A stretch of 64,000 nucleotides of DNA from Rhodocyclaceae bacterium UBA1310 (lineage in GTDB: Bacteria > Pseudomonadota > Gammaproteobacteria > Burkholderiales > Rhodocyclaceae), in the NCBI GenBank assembly GCA_002307175.1, contig DBTS01000034.1, positions 44,767 to 108,766 of the forward strand. The letters are read 5' to 3'. The translations under genes and the position numbers were made by a program. Under the pieces are notes generated by a model that saw only the letters and a list, made by a program, of their open reading frames with translations, did not search any database and was not told the DNA's origin. Below, piece by piece: positions 35,639 to 44,207 of the stretch; position 1 is the first letter of the stretch, and every line of letters begins with the position of its first letter.

Positions 35639-36055
35639 TCATTTTTTGGAGAATTTGTCCTGCAACTGGCGCAATTTTTCTGCGTGCTGGCGTTCCGCGG
35701 CCTCAGTGGCGGCGCGGGTTTTGTGTTCCAGCGCGCGCTTCTTGAAGTGTTCGTGGAGCGTCTTGGCGGCAAGGCTGCGTTGCTCATCGCTAACTTCTCC
35801 GGCCGGGCTGCCATCGAGGTTGAAGCGGGTCTGGGCACTCTGCAGCACCTTCAGATAAGAGACTGCGCGGGTGTGCATTCCCAGAGCGATGCGCATTGCC
35901 TTGCGATCAATATCCGGACGCGCAGCGAGCAATTGCCGGTCAATGCCGATGGCAAGTGGCTGATGTTCGCCAATGACCTTGTAGTCTTGCTGCAATTGCT
36001 TGAGCAAGGCACGAGCGTTATGTGCGGGGGAGGCCGGGCGGGTAGTGTCTGACAT
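35639..36055 (-). CDS. ProQ/FinO-family RNA chaperone
   Basis: Started at MSDTTRPASPAHNARALLKQ, the protein has 138 residues. The core with PLAIGIDRQLLAARPD, MRIALGMHTRAVSYLKVLQ and RFNLDGSPAGEVSDEQ is the FinO/ProQ domain, and the C-terminus is a basic, coiled-coil tail (HFKKRALEHKTRAATEAAER). Proteins of this type bind small RNAs and mRNA 3' ends. It is the short version of the family, without the C-terminal Tudor-like domain of E. coli ProQ. It is monocistronic. Confidence 0.88.
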   Translation of the reverse strand: MSDTTRPASPAHNARALLKQLQQDYKVIGEHQPLAIGIDRQLLAARPDIDRKAMRIALGMHTRAVSYLKVLQSAQTRFNLDGSPAGEVSDEQRSLAAKTLHEHFKKRALEHKTRAATEAAERQHAEKLRQLQDKFSKK

Positions 36056-36448
36056 GATCAATCCTGTACGGGCGGAATCTGCGTTCCTGCGCATCTGTTT
36101 CTCAGAAGGCGGATTATAGACAGACCCTGAGGCTTCGGGGCAAACCATCTAAGGTTTAATCCTTCTTTTAGATGGGAGGAGGGCTTGCGGTGTTGTGGTA
36201 AACGTGCGCAGCCACCGCGCATTGTGTGCGAATCAAAGCCTTTTCCGGGCCTTCAGGATATGTGCAGGGAACGCGGGGAGGCTTGTTTATTAGGGCTTTT
36301 GTGACACCAGCCCCCCGAATGGACAATGTCTTATTGCCGAACTTTTGCATAAATTGAGTTCAGAAGGTGCCTGTAGGTGGCAGGTTTCGGTTTGTCCACC
36401 CAGAGCAGGCGGAACCTTGTGTGATTGCCTGTCTGACCGGGCACTCCA
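36056..36448. other. Divergent spacer of ProQ/FinO and GGDEF genes
   Basis: About 390 bases with no supported gene. It must hold promoters for both neighbours, but no clear consensus was seen. Confidence 0.4.
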
Positions 36449-38146
36449 ATGCCAGAGTTGGGTGAGATCGTGCCGAAAATCAATTTTTTCCAGCCTCTCC
36501 GTTTGGCGCATGCCCTGGCCCACCGCTGGCCGTGGTTCTGGTATGTGGTAATCGCCACCACAGTCTCATGTCTGGTTGTGAATCTGGCTGCACTGGCGTT
36601 GACGCAGGAGAAACAGCGTTATCACGAGCGCACCACCGAAGCGACCCAAAGCATCGCACGGCTGCTCGATCAACAGATCGCCAGTGTGTTCGACAAGGTT
36701 GATCTGGCGCTGCAGAACGTGCATCAGATTTACATTGATCAGGTTCTTGCAGGGCGTCTTGATGCCGCGTCACTGAATGCCTCCCTTCGACGTGAAGAGG
36801 CACTCCTACCTGAAATATCCGCTTTGCGTATTGCCGATCCCAATGGGGCGATCAGGTTTGGAAGTGAGTTGCCACAGGAAAGTTTTGTCTCTATCGGTGA
36901 TCGTGAATATTTCAGCCTGGCTCGCGATAATCCGCAGACAAAACTCATCGTCAGCGGCCCGATACGCTCACGCATTACACAAAAATGGATACTTGTGCTG
37001 GCGCGCAGGCTTGATACCCCGGAGGGGCGGTTTGCCGGAGTGGTGTATGCCAACCTGCCCTGTGACTATTTCGACAGGGTTCTTGCAGTGACATCATTGG
37101 GGCGTAATGGCGCTGCCACGATCCGCATGGCGGATATGTCTCTGGTCTATCGCTATCCGGATACAAAGAATGCGCTCGGAGACAAGACTGTGTCCCCCCA
37201 GCTGCGCGAAACAATCAATCGGTCTCCGTCGATGGGAGGCTACATAGCCGTGACCAGGCTTGATGGTATTGAGCGCAGCAACGCCTACCGGCGTGTCGCG
37301 AATTATCCGCTATATGTGATAGTCGGCCAGTCTACGCGCGAGTTTCTGGGTGGGTGGCGGCAGAATATGGCCATGACCCTGACCCTGGCGGGCATGCTTC
37401 TCTCCGTGATCTGGCTGGCCACCTTGCTGGTGATGCGTGTGCAGTCGCGCTTGCGGGAAGATATTGCGCAGAGAATACGTATTGGCAGCGCCCTGGAACT
37501 GGCTATTGCGGAGCGTGGCGAGCTGCTCAACGAGCTGGCCCGCAAGAATGAGGCACTGGCGCACACCAACCAGACACTGGAACAAAAGGTGGCCGAGCGC
37601 ACGGCAGCCTTGCGGGAAGCCAACATGGCCCTGGAAATGCTTGCCCGACGCGATGCCCTGACACAGTTGAACAATCGACGCAGCGTTGATGAGCGGCTGC
37701 ATGACGAATTTCTCCGCATGAAAAGAACCGGAATCTGTTATGCGTTGCTGCTCATTGATGTTGATCACTTCAAGGAGGTAAATGATCGCTTTGGGCATGA
37801 GCAAGGCGATCATGTCCTTCAGCACATTGCCCGGCTCATGGTCTACTCCTGCCGTGCCACCGATTTCCTCGGAAGATTTGGGGGAGAAGAGTTTCTGGTG
37901 ATCCTGCCTGGAACTTCCGTTGATCGCGCCACCTTTGTCGCCGATAAAATGCGGATTTCTGTTGCTGAAAGTCCGATTCCCGGTGTCGGTCGGGTGACTA
38001 TCAGCATCGGAGTGGCATGTGCGCTGGGGGAGGATATCGACGAGATGTACGCTCTGCGCCGGGCTGACCAGAATTTATATCGTGCGAAGGGCAACGGACG
38101 CAATCAGGTCGTTGACGACATCGCCCCGATTGTTGGTGTGGTTTGA
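36449..38146 (+). CDS. Membrane diguanylate cyclase with dCache sensor
   Basis: The 565-residue protein has a membrane helix at about 27-51, a periplasmic dCache-like domain (about 55-300; REYFSLARDNPQTKLIVSGP), a second helix near 305-330, a coiled coil (KNEALAHTNQTLEQKVAERT) and a GGDEF domain. The active motif GGEEF at 478-482 and the inhibitory RATD site five residues before it are intact, so it should make c-di-GMP with product feedback. The periplasmic part resembles that of the GGDEF-EAL protein at 30864, so the two may sense related signals. It has no EAL domain. Confidence 0.92.
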   Translation: MPELGEIVPKINFFQPLRLAHALAHRWPWFWYVVIATTVSCLVVNLAALALTQEKQRYHERTTEATQSIARLLDQQIASVFDKVDLALQNVHQIYIDQVLAGRLDAASLNASLRREEALLPEISALRIADPNGAIRFGSELPQESFVSIGDREYFSLARDNPQTKLIVSGPIRSRITQKWILVLARRLDTPEGRFAGVVYANLPCDYFDRVLAVTSLGRNGAATIRMADMSLVYRYPDTKNALGDKTVSPQLRETINRSPSMGGYIAVTRLDGIERSNAYRRVANYPLYVIVGQSTREFLGGWRQNMAMTLTLAGMLLSVIWLATLLVMRVQSRLREDIAQRIRIGSALELAIAERGELLNELARKNEALAHTNQTLEQKVAERTAALREANMALEMLARRDALTQLNNRRSVDERLHDEFLRMKRTGICYALLLIDVDHFKEVNDRFGHEQGDHVLQHIARLMVYSCRATDFLGRFGGEEFLVILPGTSVDRATFVADKMRISVAESPIPGVGRVTISIGVACALGEDIDEMYALRRADQNLYRAKGNGRNQVVDDIAPIVGVV

Positions 38147-38334
38147 CCTGTCACCGAAACCGTACCGCCTCAAAAATGCCGTGTGCTTACGCTCAGGAAT
38201 AACCGTACAAAATCCCGCAGCGCTGTGTTCTTGTCTGGTGTGGTGTCAATGGTTGCCAACACCTGGAAGAGTTGCTTGGTCTGCTCGTGTTATGCAATTG
38301 GTCTTTTGTGATTTGAGGCCTGTCGAGCCCGGGA

Positions 38335-39414
38335 TCAGTCAGCCTGCAGGCGCCGTGTGGCAAACTGGGCCAGCGTCGGGCCCATGATCAACACTCCAAA
38401 CAGGCGAGCCGTCTGAAAGGCCATGACGAATGGCACATCGGCGCCAGAGGAGGTGGAAATGATGGCTACTGCATCCAGGCCTCCGGGGCTTGTGGCCAGA
38501 TAGGCCGTGAGGGCATCTATGTGCATCAGATGGATGAGTGCAGTACCCAGTGCCGCGCACAGGCCGATCAGCACGCAGATGGCACCGAGGATGATGGGCA
38601 GGGCGCGGGCGGTATCCTGGAGCGCCTTGCGCGTAAAGCGCAGTCCGATCATCCAGCCCAGCATGGCATAGGTTGGAGCAAGCAGCCACAGCGGCAGCTC
38701 AATATGGAGCAGGCCATTCATCTGCAGAATGCTGGCCAGGATCATGGGCCAGACCAGCGGGCCGCCTGGCAAATGCAGGCGCTCGGCGATCCAGCCTCCT
38801 GCAATGGCAACAAGGATTGATGCACAGAGAGCACCCGCGTGCAGTTCTGGGAACCATGGTGTAGCTTGGGCTGCGGCGCCGCTTGCCCAGAAATGAGCGA
38901 CTGCTGTTGCCACTGCCGTGACCAGAACGACTCGCGAGTATTGCATCACTGCCACGATGCGCATGTCTCCGCCGTAGCGATCCGACATCAGCGTCATGAC
39001 CATGGCGCCGCCAGGAGAAGATCCCCAGATTGCCGTGGAGCCGGGCAAGAGACGGCGGCGTGCGAGCAGCCAGCCAATGCCGGAGCACACAAGCAGGGTG
39101 GCGGCGGTGACGAGCAGGAACAGCAGCCAGTCGCGCCGCAAGACTTGCAGGATTTCCGGGGTAAAGCTTGATGCCACCAGACAGCCCACAATCCCCTGCG
39201 CGCCGGTATACAGCAATGCAGGCGGGCGGGGAGTGCCTTCCAGCAATGCGACAAGGATGGCCGTAAGCATGGCGCCGAGCAGAAAAGCGGCTGGCACGTG
39301 CATGATGGAGAAGCCGGTCATGCACATTGTACTGGCCATGATGAGTATGCCCCACTGCCGGGAAGGCGAGCATTGGCGCAGGGACAGATTGCGGAGAGAA
39401 GGGCTGCAGATCAT
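38335..39414 (-). CDS. AbrB-family membrane protein (duplicated domain)
   Basis: The 359-residue protein is very hydrophobic, with nine or ten membrane segments and two similar halves, each with a pattern such as HVPAAFLLGAMLTAILVALL in the first and HLPGGPLVWPMILASILQMNG in the second. SSPGGAMVMTLMSDRYGGD and TSPGGLDAVAIISTSSGAD are the paired motifs of the bacterial AbrB-type membrane family, related to AmoA-like putative regulators; it is not the DNA-binding AbrB of Bacillus. Transport is likely, but the substrate is unknown. It diverges from a TetR gene with an operator between. Confidence 0.82.
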   Translation of the reverse strand: MICSPSLRNLSLRQCSPSRQWGILIMASTMCMTGFSIMHVPAAFLLGAMLTAILVALLEGTPRPPALLYTGAQGIVGCLVASSFTPEILQVLRRDWLLFLLVTAATLLVCSGIGWLLARRRLLPGSTAIWGSSPGGAMVMTLMSDRYGGDMRIVAVMQYSRVVLVTAVATAVAHFWASGAAAQATPWFPELHAGALCASILVAIAGGWIAERLHLPGGPLVWPMILASILQMNGLLHIELPLWLLAPTYAMLGWMIGLRFTRKALQDTARALPIILGAICVLIGLCAALGTALIHLMHIDALTAYLATSPGGLDAVAIISTSSGADVPFVMAFQTARLFGVLIMGPTLAQFATRRLQAD

Positions 39415-39461
39415 GCTACAAGCCCGCCGGGTTGCCGGGGCGGACGCAAATTGGTTTAAAA

Positions 39462-39479
39462 TATGAGGGTTTCCTCATA
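39462..39479. promoter_or_regulatory. TetR operator candidate
   Basis: TATGAGG and CCTCATA form a perfect 7-bp palindrome around GTTT, 48 bases before the membrane protein start and 12 bases before the TetR start. Confidence 0.7.
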
Positions 39480-39490
39480 AAACTCATTAT

Positions 39491-40102
39491 ATGGGCAGTT
39501 CATCTTCCGATACAAGTGCTCCTGTCGCTCGCCAACCCAAGCGTGAGAGAGGCCGGCAACGGGTCGAGGCCTTGCTTGATGCGGCCGCCGCCATATTCAT
39601 GGAGCGTGGCATGGAAGCCGCAACCATGACCGAGATTGCAGCGCGGGCCGGGGCCTCCATTGGGTCTTTGTATCAGTTTTTCCCGAACAAGCTTCTGCTC
39701 GCCGAAGCATTGCGCGAGCGTTTTGTGGCAAAAGCATTGGGCGTGTTCGAGGCACTGGCAGCAAGTCCCCAGAAAATGGGGGCGGATGAACTAGCACTTG
39801 CGCTGATCGAGTACATCCATGCAATCGAGCGTGATCGCGCAGTGATGCTGACGCTCAGCGATGTACGTAATGAGCATGATAGTGACCGGGTTCGCACGCG
39901 AGTTGTTCTGACTCAAGGCCTGGGGCGGGCCCTGTGTGCCCATGCCCCTGCTCTGGATGAGGAAAGGGCGACGCATTGCGCGCGGCTTATTTTGTACCTG
40001 CTGCGCCTGGTGACCGAATTGCCGCATGAAGCCCAGGGGGAATCCATCGAGCAGGAACTGCGAGGTCTGCTGCGGACGTATCTATCCGGGCTGGGGGTGT
40101 AA
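39491..40102 (+). CDS. TetR-family repressor
   Basis: The 203-residue protein has a basic N-terminal arm and a TetR helix-turn-helix at about 25-65 (ERGMEAATMTEIAARAGASI, GSLYQFFPNKLLLAEALRER). The C-terminal ligand domain is all helical, as usual. It diverges from the AbrB-type membrane protein, and the palindrome between them fits repression of both until a ligand binds. The ligand may be the substrate of that protein. Confidence 0.9.
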   Translation: MGSSSSDTSAPVARQPKRERGRQRVEALLDAAAAIFMERGMEAATMTEIAARAGASIGSLYQFFPNKLLLAEALRERFVAKALGVFEALAASPQKMGADELALALIEYIHAIERDRAVMLTLSDVRNEHDSDRVRTRVVLTQGLGRALCAHAPALDEERATHCARLILYLLRLVTELPHEAQGESIEQELRGLLRTYLSGLGV

Positions 40103-40133
40103 TGTGCGTGGCCTGTCAGGCGCCACGCACATT
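40101..40133. terminator. Inverted repeat between convergent TetR and propeller genes
   Basis: AATGTGCGTGGC and GCCACGCACATT are perfect 12-bp arms with a 9-base loop. The first arm overlaps the TetR stop. There is no T run, so the terminator role is likely but not certain. Confidence 0.55.
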
Positions 40134-40179
40134 GTTGCAGGGTAGATAGGGCAATGCCCCGGTTGGGGCCTGTGCTGTA

Positions 40180-42255
40180 TCAGGGCAGCGAGATGTGCAC
40201 GATGCGCTCACCCGAAACGATCAGGTTTTTGCCATCCTGGCTGAGCCAGAGACGGTTCAGGTGGGCCGGCGTGTTGGTTTCAATGCCCTGCCAGTGAAGC
40301 CCGTCATCGGCCGAGACGAGAAGGGTGCCATCACGGCCGGGTACAAAAATCCTCCCGTAGGCGGCGTCGGCAAGCGGTTTGCGCAGCGAGGAAAGGGTGC
40401 CTGAGGCAACACTGGCCCAGTGTTCCCCATCGTCTGTCGAGCGGATGATGGCGCCTGCATTGCCAAAACCTAGCAGCGTGCCGCTGGGTGTGCGCAGGAG
40501 GAAGTTCAGGGTGGTGCCCTGGATTTCGCTGCGTTGCCACGTTATGCCATGGTCTCTGGAGCGATAGAGTGCATCGCGTACCATGATCCAGGCGAGTCCG
40601 CTGACAGGTTCGGCATACAGGTTGCCCGGACTGGCACCGGTGATGTCGGTATTCGCCCAGTGACGTCCATCGTCGGTGGAGCGCAGGATACGTCCGTCTC
40701 CCTGGGTGGCGATGAAGACTCCCTTGCCTAGTGCGGCAGCGGTGACAATGCCTTTATCACTGGTGTCGGCGTCTGTGGCCTGCCAGCTGCTGCCTGCATC
40801 ATCGGAGCGTATCACGGTGCCGGGGCTGGCAACAGCAAGCAGCGTGCCGGAAGCCGGGTCCGCAACAAGCTGCTTGAGGTAGCCCTCGCCGGCTTCCTCA
40901 ACGGGCCGGGTGATGCGCCAGCTCAGGCCGCCATCGGGGCTGGCAAGGAATGTGCCCATCGGCCCGCAGGCCAGCAGTTCATGGGTACGCGGGTGTTCTA
41001 TGACGGAAAACAGCGTGACATCGGGCTTCATCCCAGTGGCAATGCGCATCCAGGTCTGTCCGCTGTCGGTACTGCGCAATACTAGGCCCTGCTCGCCGAT
41101 CGCAAGAACAGCCTTGTGATCTGGCGTCGGCAGGAGATCCTGCACGTAGTACTTGATATTGGCGGCCAGAGTGTTCCAATGCCTCCCCCTGTCATCACTT
41201 GCCATCAGCAGGCCGCCGGTACCGGCAGCGAGCAGATGCTGACCATCAGGGCTGGCTGCTGCCGTGTTGAGGGTGGCGCCCCACTGGTTGCCCATCACGA
41301 TGTTCCAGTTTTTGCCGCCATCGGTTGAACGGGCTACGGTACCGCGGGCCCCGATCGCCGTCAGACTGCCATCTTTCGCGTCAGCCAGCAGGGTGGTGAG
41401 CAGGATATTGTCGAGGCTGCCCAGATCCTGCCAGCTCTTTCCTGCATTTCCCGAGCGATGCAGATGGCCCTTGGTCGTCGCCATGAGTGTCAGATGATGC
41501 AAGCTGTCGTAAGCAACAGCATAGGGAACATCCTGAGACGCACTGCTGCGACGGATTGGCGTACTTCCGTTAGCAGGCACGGCAATCACGCTGCTATCGG
41601 CCCAGAAACTCAGCACCCCGGCCTTGCCGGGCAGAGGCAATAGCCGGGTGATGGGGGCTGTTGTATCGGTCGCGAGGGGTTTCCAGTGTTGTCCATCGGC
41701 GGAGAACACCACCTGACCGCCAGCCCCTGCTGCGACGAGATAGCCATTGTCGCTGGTGAGTGCTGTCAGTGGCGCCGAATCCTTTGTCTGATAAAGGATT
41801 TGCCAGTGCTCGCCATCACTCCTGCTGCCAAGTATGGCTCCGCCCATGCTGACCCCGATCCATTGGCCGGTTTTGGGATAGAAAGCGAGGCGGCTGATTC
41901 TCTGCCCTTCCGGCAGCTCCAGCAGATCCCAGTGTTGCCCATCGTCAGTAGAACGCAGCAGGCCTTCCTGGGCGATCGCCAGAACCGCACCTTGCGGGCG
42001 AGCGCTGATCTGCACGATCTGATACTTGCTATCAATTGCTGTCTGCTGCCAGGTTTTGCCGCCATCGGCAGAACGCAGCAGGCGCCCGTCCGTGCCGCCG
42101 ACCAGCACTGTTGAAGAGGTATTGCCTGGCCCGATAGCCATGAAGTCGGCATTCAAAACATTCGCCTGCGGCTGACCACTCGCGCCTGCAGGCAGCGAGA
42201 TGCCCGTGAGCGTCAGCAGCAATGGCACAAGCATGAAATACGCGTACGGTCTCAT
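40180..42255 (-). CDS. Secreted Asp-box beta-propeller protein (YCF48/BNR-like)
   Basis: The 691-residue product starts at MRPYAYFMLVPLLLTLTGIS, a signal peptide ending near ASG. I count about 14 motifs of the form S-x-D-x-G-x-x-W, such as RSADGGKTW, RSTDDGQHW, RSTDSGQTW and RSRDHGITW, spaced 40-55 residues apart. This is the Asp-box repeat of sialidase-like and YCF48-like propellers; the count suggests one or two propellers. There are no other catalytic domains, so binding or assembly is more likely than enzymic activity. YCF48-like proteins in heterotrophs are often linked to surface structures, but no partner is seen here. Confidence 0.85.
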   Translation of the reverse strand: MRPYAYFMLVPLLLTLTGISLPAGASGQPQANVLNADFMAIGPGNTSSTVLVGGTDGRLLRSADGGKTWQQTAIDSKYQIVQISARPQGAVLAIAQEGLLRSTDDGQHWDLLELPEGQRISRLAFYPKTGQWIGVSMGGAILGSRSDGEHWQILYQTKDSAPLTALTSDNGYLVAAGAGGQVVFSADGQHWKPLATDTTAPITRLLPLPGKAGVLSFWADSSVIAVPANGSTPIRRSSASQDVPYAVAYDSLHHLTLMATTKGHLHRSGNAGKSWQDLGSLDNILLTTLLADAKDGSLTAIGARGTVARSTDGGKNWNIVMGNQWGATLNTAAASPDGQHLLAAGTGGLLMASDDRGRHWNTLAANIKYYVQDLLPTPDHKAVLAIGEQGLVLRSTDSGQTWMRIATGMKPDVTLFSVIEHPRTHELLACGPMGTFLASPDGGLSWRITRPVEEAGEGYLKQLVADPASGTLLAVASPGTVIRSDDAGSSWQATDADTSDKGIVTAAALGKGVFIATQGDGRILRSTDDGRHWANTDITGASPGNLYAEPVSGLAWIMVRDALYRSRDHGITWQRSEIQGTTLNFLLRTPSGTLLGFGNAGAIIRSTDDGEHWASVASGTLSSLRKPLADAAYGRIFVPGRDGTLLVSADDGLHWQGIETNTPAHLNRLWLSQDGKNLIVSGERIVHISLP

Positions 42256-42291
42256 GTTCTTTTTGTGTGGTTTGAATAGTGTAATGCTGCA

Positions 42292-42330
42292 AGAAAAAGG
42301 CCCCTGCGGCAAGTCGTCGCAGGGGCCTTT
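42292..42330 (-). terminator. Terminator of first pectate lyase gene
   Basis: A 13-bp perfect stem, CGCAGGGGCCTTT paired with AAAGGCCCCTGCG, ends in a T-rich run on the minus strand, 34 bases after the lyase stop. Confidence 0.88.
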
Positions 42331-42364
42331 GTGACGGATGACAGATACTAAGTCATCTTGTGAA

Positions 42365-43609
42365 TCAGAAGCTGGTCACATCGCTCGTGCTGACGTTGCA
42401 GGCGGTGGTGTTCCATTCCTGATCAATGCTCGAAGAGCCGTTGTGCGTGCGCGAACCAATGTAGGTCACACAAACCTTCGGGGTGCTCTTCTTGCCGTCG
42501 CTGCCGAGCTTGTAACCCTGGATCTTGACGTTGCGCAGGGTGGCCTTGTCAGGCACTGCCACGCTTGAAGGTACAGTGCTGTCCCACTTGGAGTTGATGC
42601 CCACGATGGAGTCGATGGCATTGCCCGAAGCGGTCGTGACGCGGTCAGACTTGACGTGCTTGACGGTCAGCCCATCCAGATCAAGCGTGCGCGGGCCACC
42701 GTTTGCTGAGCAGTCACCGCAGGTACGCAGAATCTTGCCAGAAGAGGAGTAAGCGCCCGTGGTATCAACCATGATGGCTGTGAAGTTGCGCACGTACATG
42801 GTGGAGCCGATGGCGTTGTCCTGGAAGAACTTGTCCGGCTTGCCGCCATCTACTGTCAGGGCATCCAGATTCTGGTAAGCCGTCGAATCGTAGATGGAGT
42901 AGGTGCCGCCAGCGCTGTAGTTGCCTGCAGCGTGTTCGCAAACCTCATCCCAGGTTACATTCCGGAGCGTGCAGTTGCCTGCCAGGCAGGAGATGCCGTG
43001 ACCGCCGCCACCGGCTTTGACGTGCAGATTGGAGACCACCGCGCCGTTTTTCAGCGAGATCACCGGATCCTGACCTTCGGTATCGCCGTCGCAGGAGGTG
43101 CCGAGCGTCACGCCACCGCAGTCAACCGTCACGCCATCAAACACCGCACCGGTCTTGCAAGCTGTCGAGCCTGTTGAAGAAGTGGACGAAGATGAGCTGC
43201 TGGAGTTGGCCTTGCTGCTGGAGGAAGAAGAACTGGACTTGCTGCTAGAAGAGGAGCTTGCCTTGCTGCTTGACGTGGAAGAGCTGGCTTTGCTTGAAGA
43301 GGATGAGCTTGCCTTGCTCGAAGAGCTGCTTGACGCTACTACCGGGCCGACAGAGCACCAGGCCGAGTCAGCATAGGCGCTGCCGCCCGTAAACAGTGAC
43401 GTGGCACAGGTGAAGCTACCCGTCTGTGTTGCGTAAACAAACGATCCCGACTTGCCCAGGGCCACCGTGTGGGTGCCGGTCATGGTGCAGGTGCTGCCAA
43501 CCTGCGCGCACTTCGTATAGCCGGAGGGGTAGTCAGTTGCTGCATGGGCGCCAGCCGTAAACAGGAGGCCAAGGCCTGTCAGTGCGCCAACAAGATACTT
43601 ACGATTCAT
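42365..43609 (-). CDS. Secreted family PL3 pectate lyase, copy 1
   Basis: The 414-residue protein has a signal peptide (MNRKYLVGALTGLGLLFTAG), a Cys-rich module at about 26-88 (YTKCAQVGSTCTMTGTHTVA), a Ser-rich linker of about 60 residues at 91-150, and a PL3 catalytic domain from 151. The catalytic part has FDGVTVDCGGVTLG, DKFFQDNAIGSTMYVRNF and LRTCGDCSANGG, which match PL3 enzymes that cleave polygalacturonate by beta-elimination, with calcium. The N-terminal module resembles a small module found in many secreted carbohydrate enzymes and may bind polysaccharide. It has its own promoter and terminator. Confidence 0.9.
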   Translation of the reverse strand: MNRKYLVGALTGLGLLFTAGAHAATDYPSGYTKCAQVGSTCTMTGTHTVALGKSGSFVYATQTGSFTCATSLFTGGSAYADSAWCSVGPVVASSSSSSKASSSSSSKASSSTSSSKASSSSSSKSSSSSSSSKANSSSSSSSTSSTGSTACKTGAVFDGVTVDCGGVTLGTSCDGDTEGQDPVISLKNGAVVSNLHVKAGGGGHGISCLAGNCTLRNVTWDEVCEHAAGNYSAGGTYSIYDSTAYQNLDALTVDGGKPDKFFQDNAIGSTMYVRNFTAIMVDTTGAYSSSGKILRTCGDCSANGGPRTLDLDGLTVKHVKSDRVTTASGNAIDSIVGINSKWDSTVPSSVAVPDKATLRNVKIQGYKLGSDGKKSTPKVCVTYIGSRTHNGSSSIDQEWNTTACNVSTSDVTSF

Positions 43610-44143
43610 GGGTACTGTCTCCGAAAGTGAAACCACTTCATTGCATGAGTTGGAATATCTCAACCATCACGTTCCTGCATTCCTTAATGGTCTTCTTATA
43701 TGGCATGTAGGAAACATGCTTACACACTAATTAACATGAATTTTTATGTCAATGTCTGGTCTTTTTTCAAGGGCTTGTTTGGTACTAAAACAAACTGTTA
43801 AGTGTATGAAAATAAAACAAAACATTGATTTCTTTAGATGTGGCTAAATGGGCTGTAAGAATTATGCATAACGGGTTTAATGCCGGGTTTTTTGCCAGGG
43901 GAAAAGACGGGAAAACCCGCCCTAAAGGGCGCTCCAGAAGAATTTTTGTTTTTTGTTAAGTGTTTCTGTTCGCGTTTGAAATTTTGCGGTGATCGGGTTG
44001 CGAAAACCGTTGATCGGATTTTCAAAATGGCGACGGAAATTGCCCCTTCAACGGTAGTTTCAGGGGCTTGCCAGTCCATGGCGACATCAATGGATGAGTG
44101 GAGATGTATGGTTCTGGGGGCCGGAATGAGTTCTCCAAAACAC
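43610..44143. other. Upstream region of first pectate lyase gene
   Basis: About 530 bases between the two lyase genes. It carries the promoter at 43724-43752 and an AT-rich tract at 43720-43860. No gene is supported. Confidence 0.5.
43724..43752 (-). promoter_or_regulatory. Promoter of first pectate lyase gene
   Basis: On the minus strand, TTGACA (43747-43752) and TAGTGT (43724-43729) are 17 bases apart, with the same boxes and spacing as at 45495-45523. Confidence 0.75.
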
Positions 44144-44178
44144 AAAAACCCTGGCGCTGTCATACGCCAGGGTTTTTT
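44144..44178 (-). terminator. Terminator of second pectate lyase gene
   Basis: AAAAACCCTGGCG and CGCCAGGGTTTTT form a 13-bp perfect stem with an 8-base loop. A T-rich run follows on the minus strand; it may also work in the other direction. Confidence 0.88.
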
Positions 44179-44207
44179 GCAGTGTGAATTACGGTGGGTT
44201 TTGCCAA

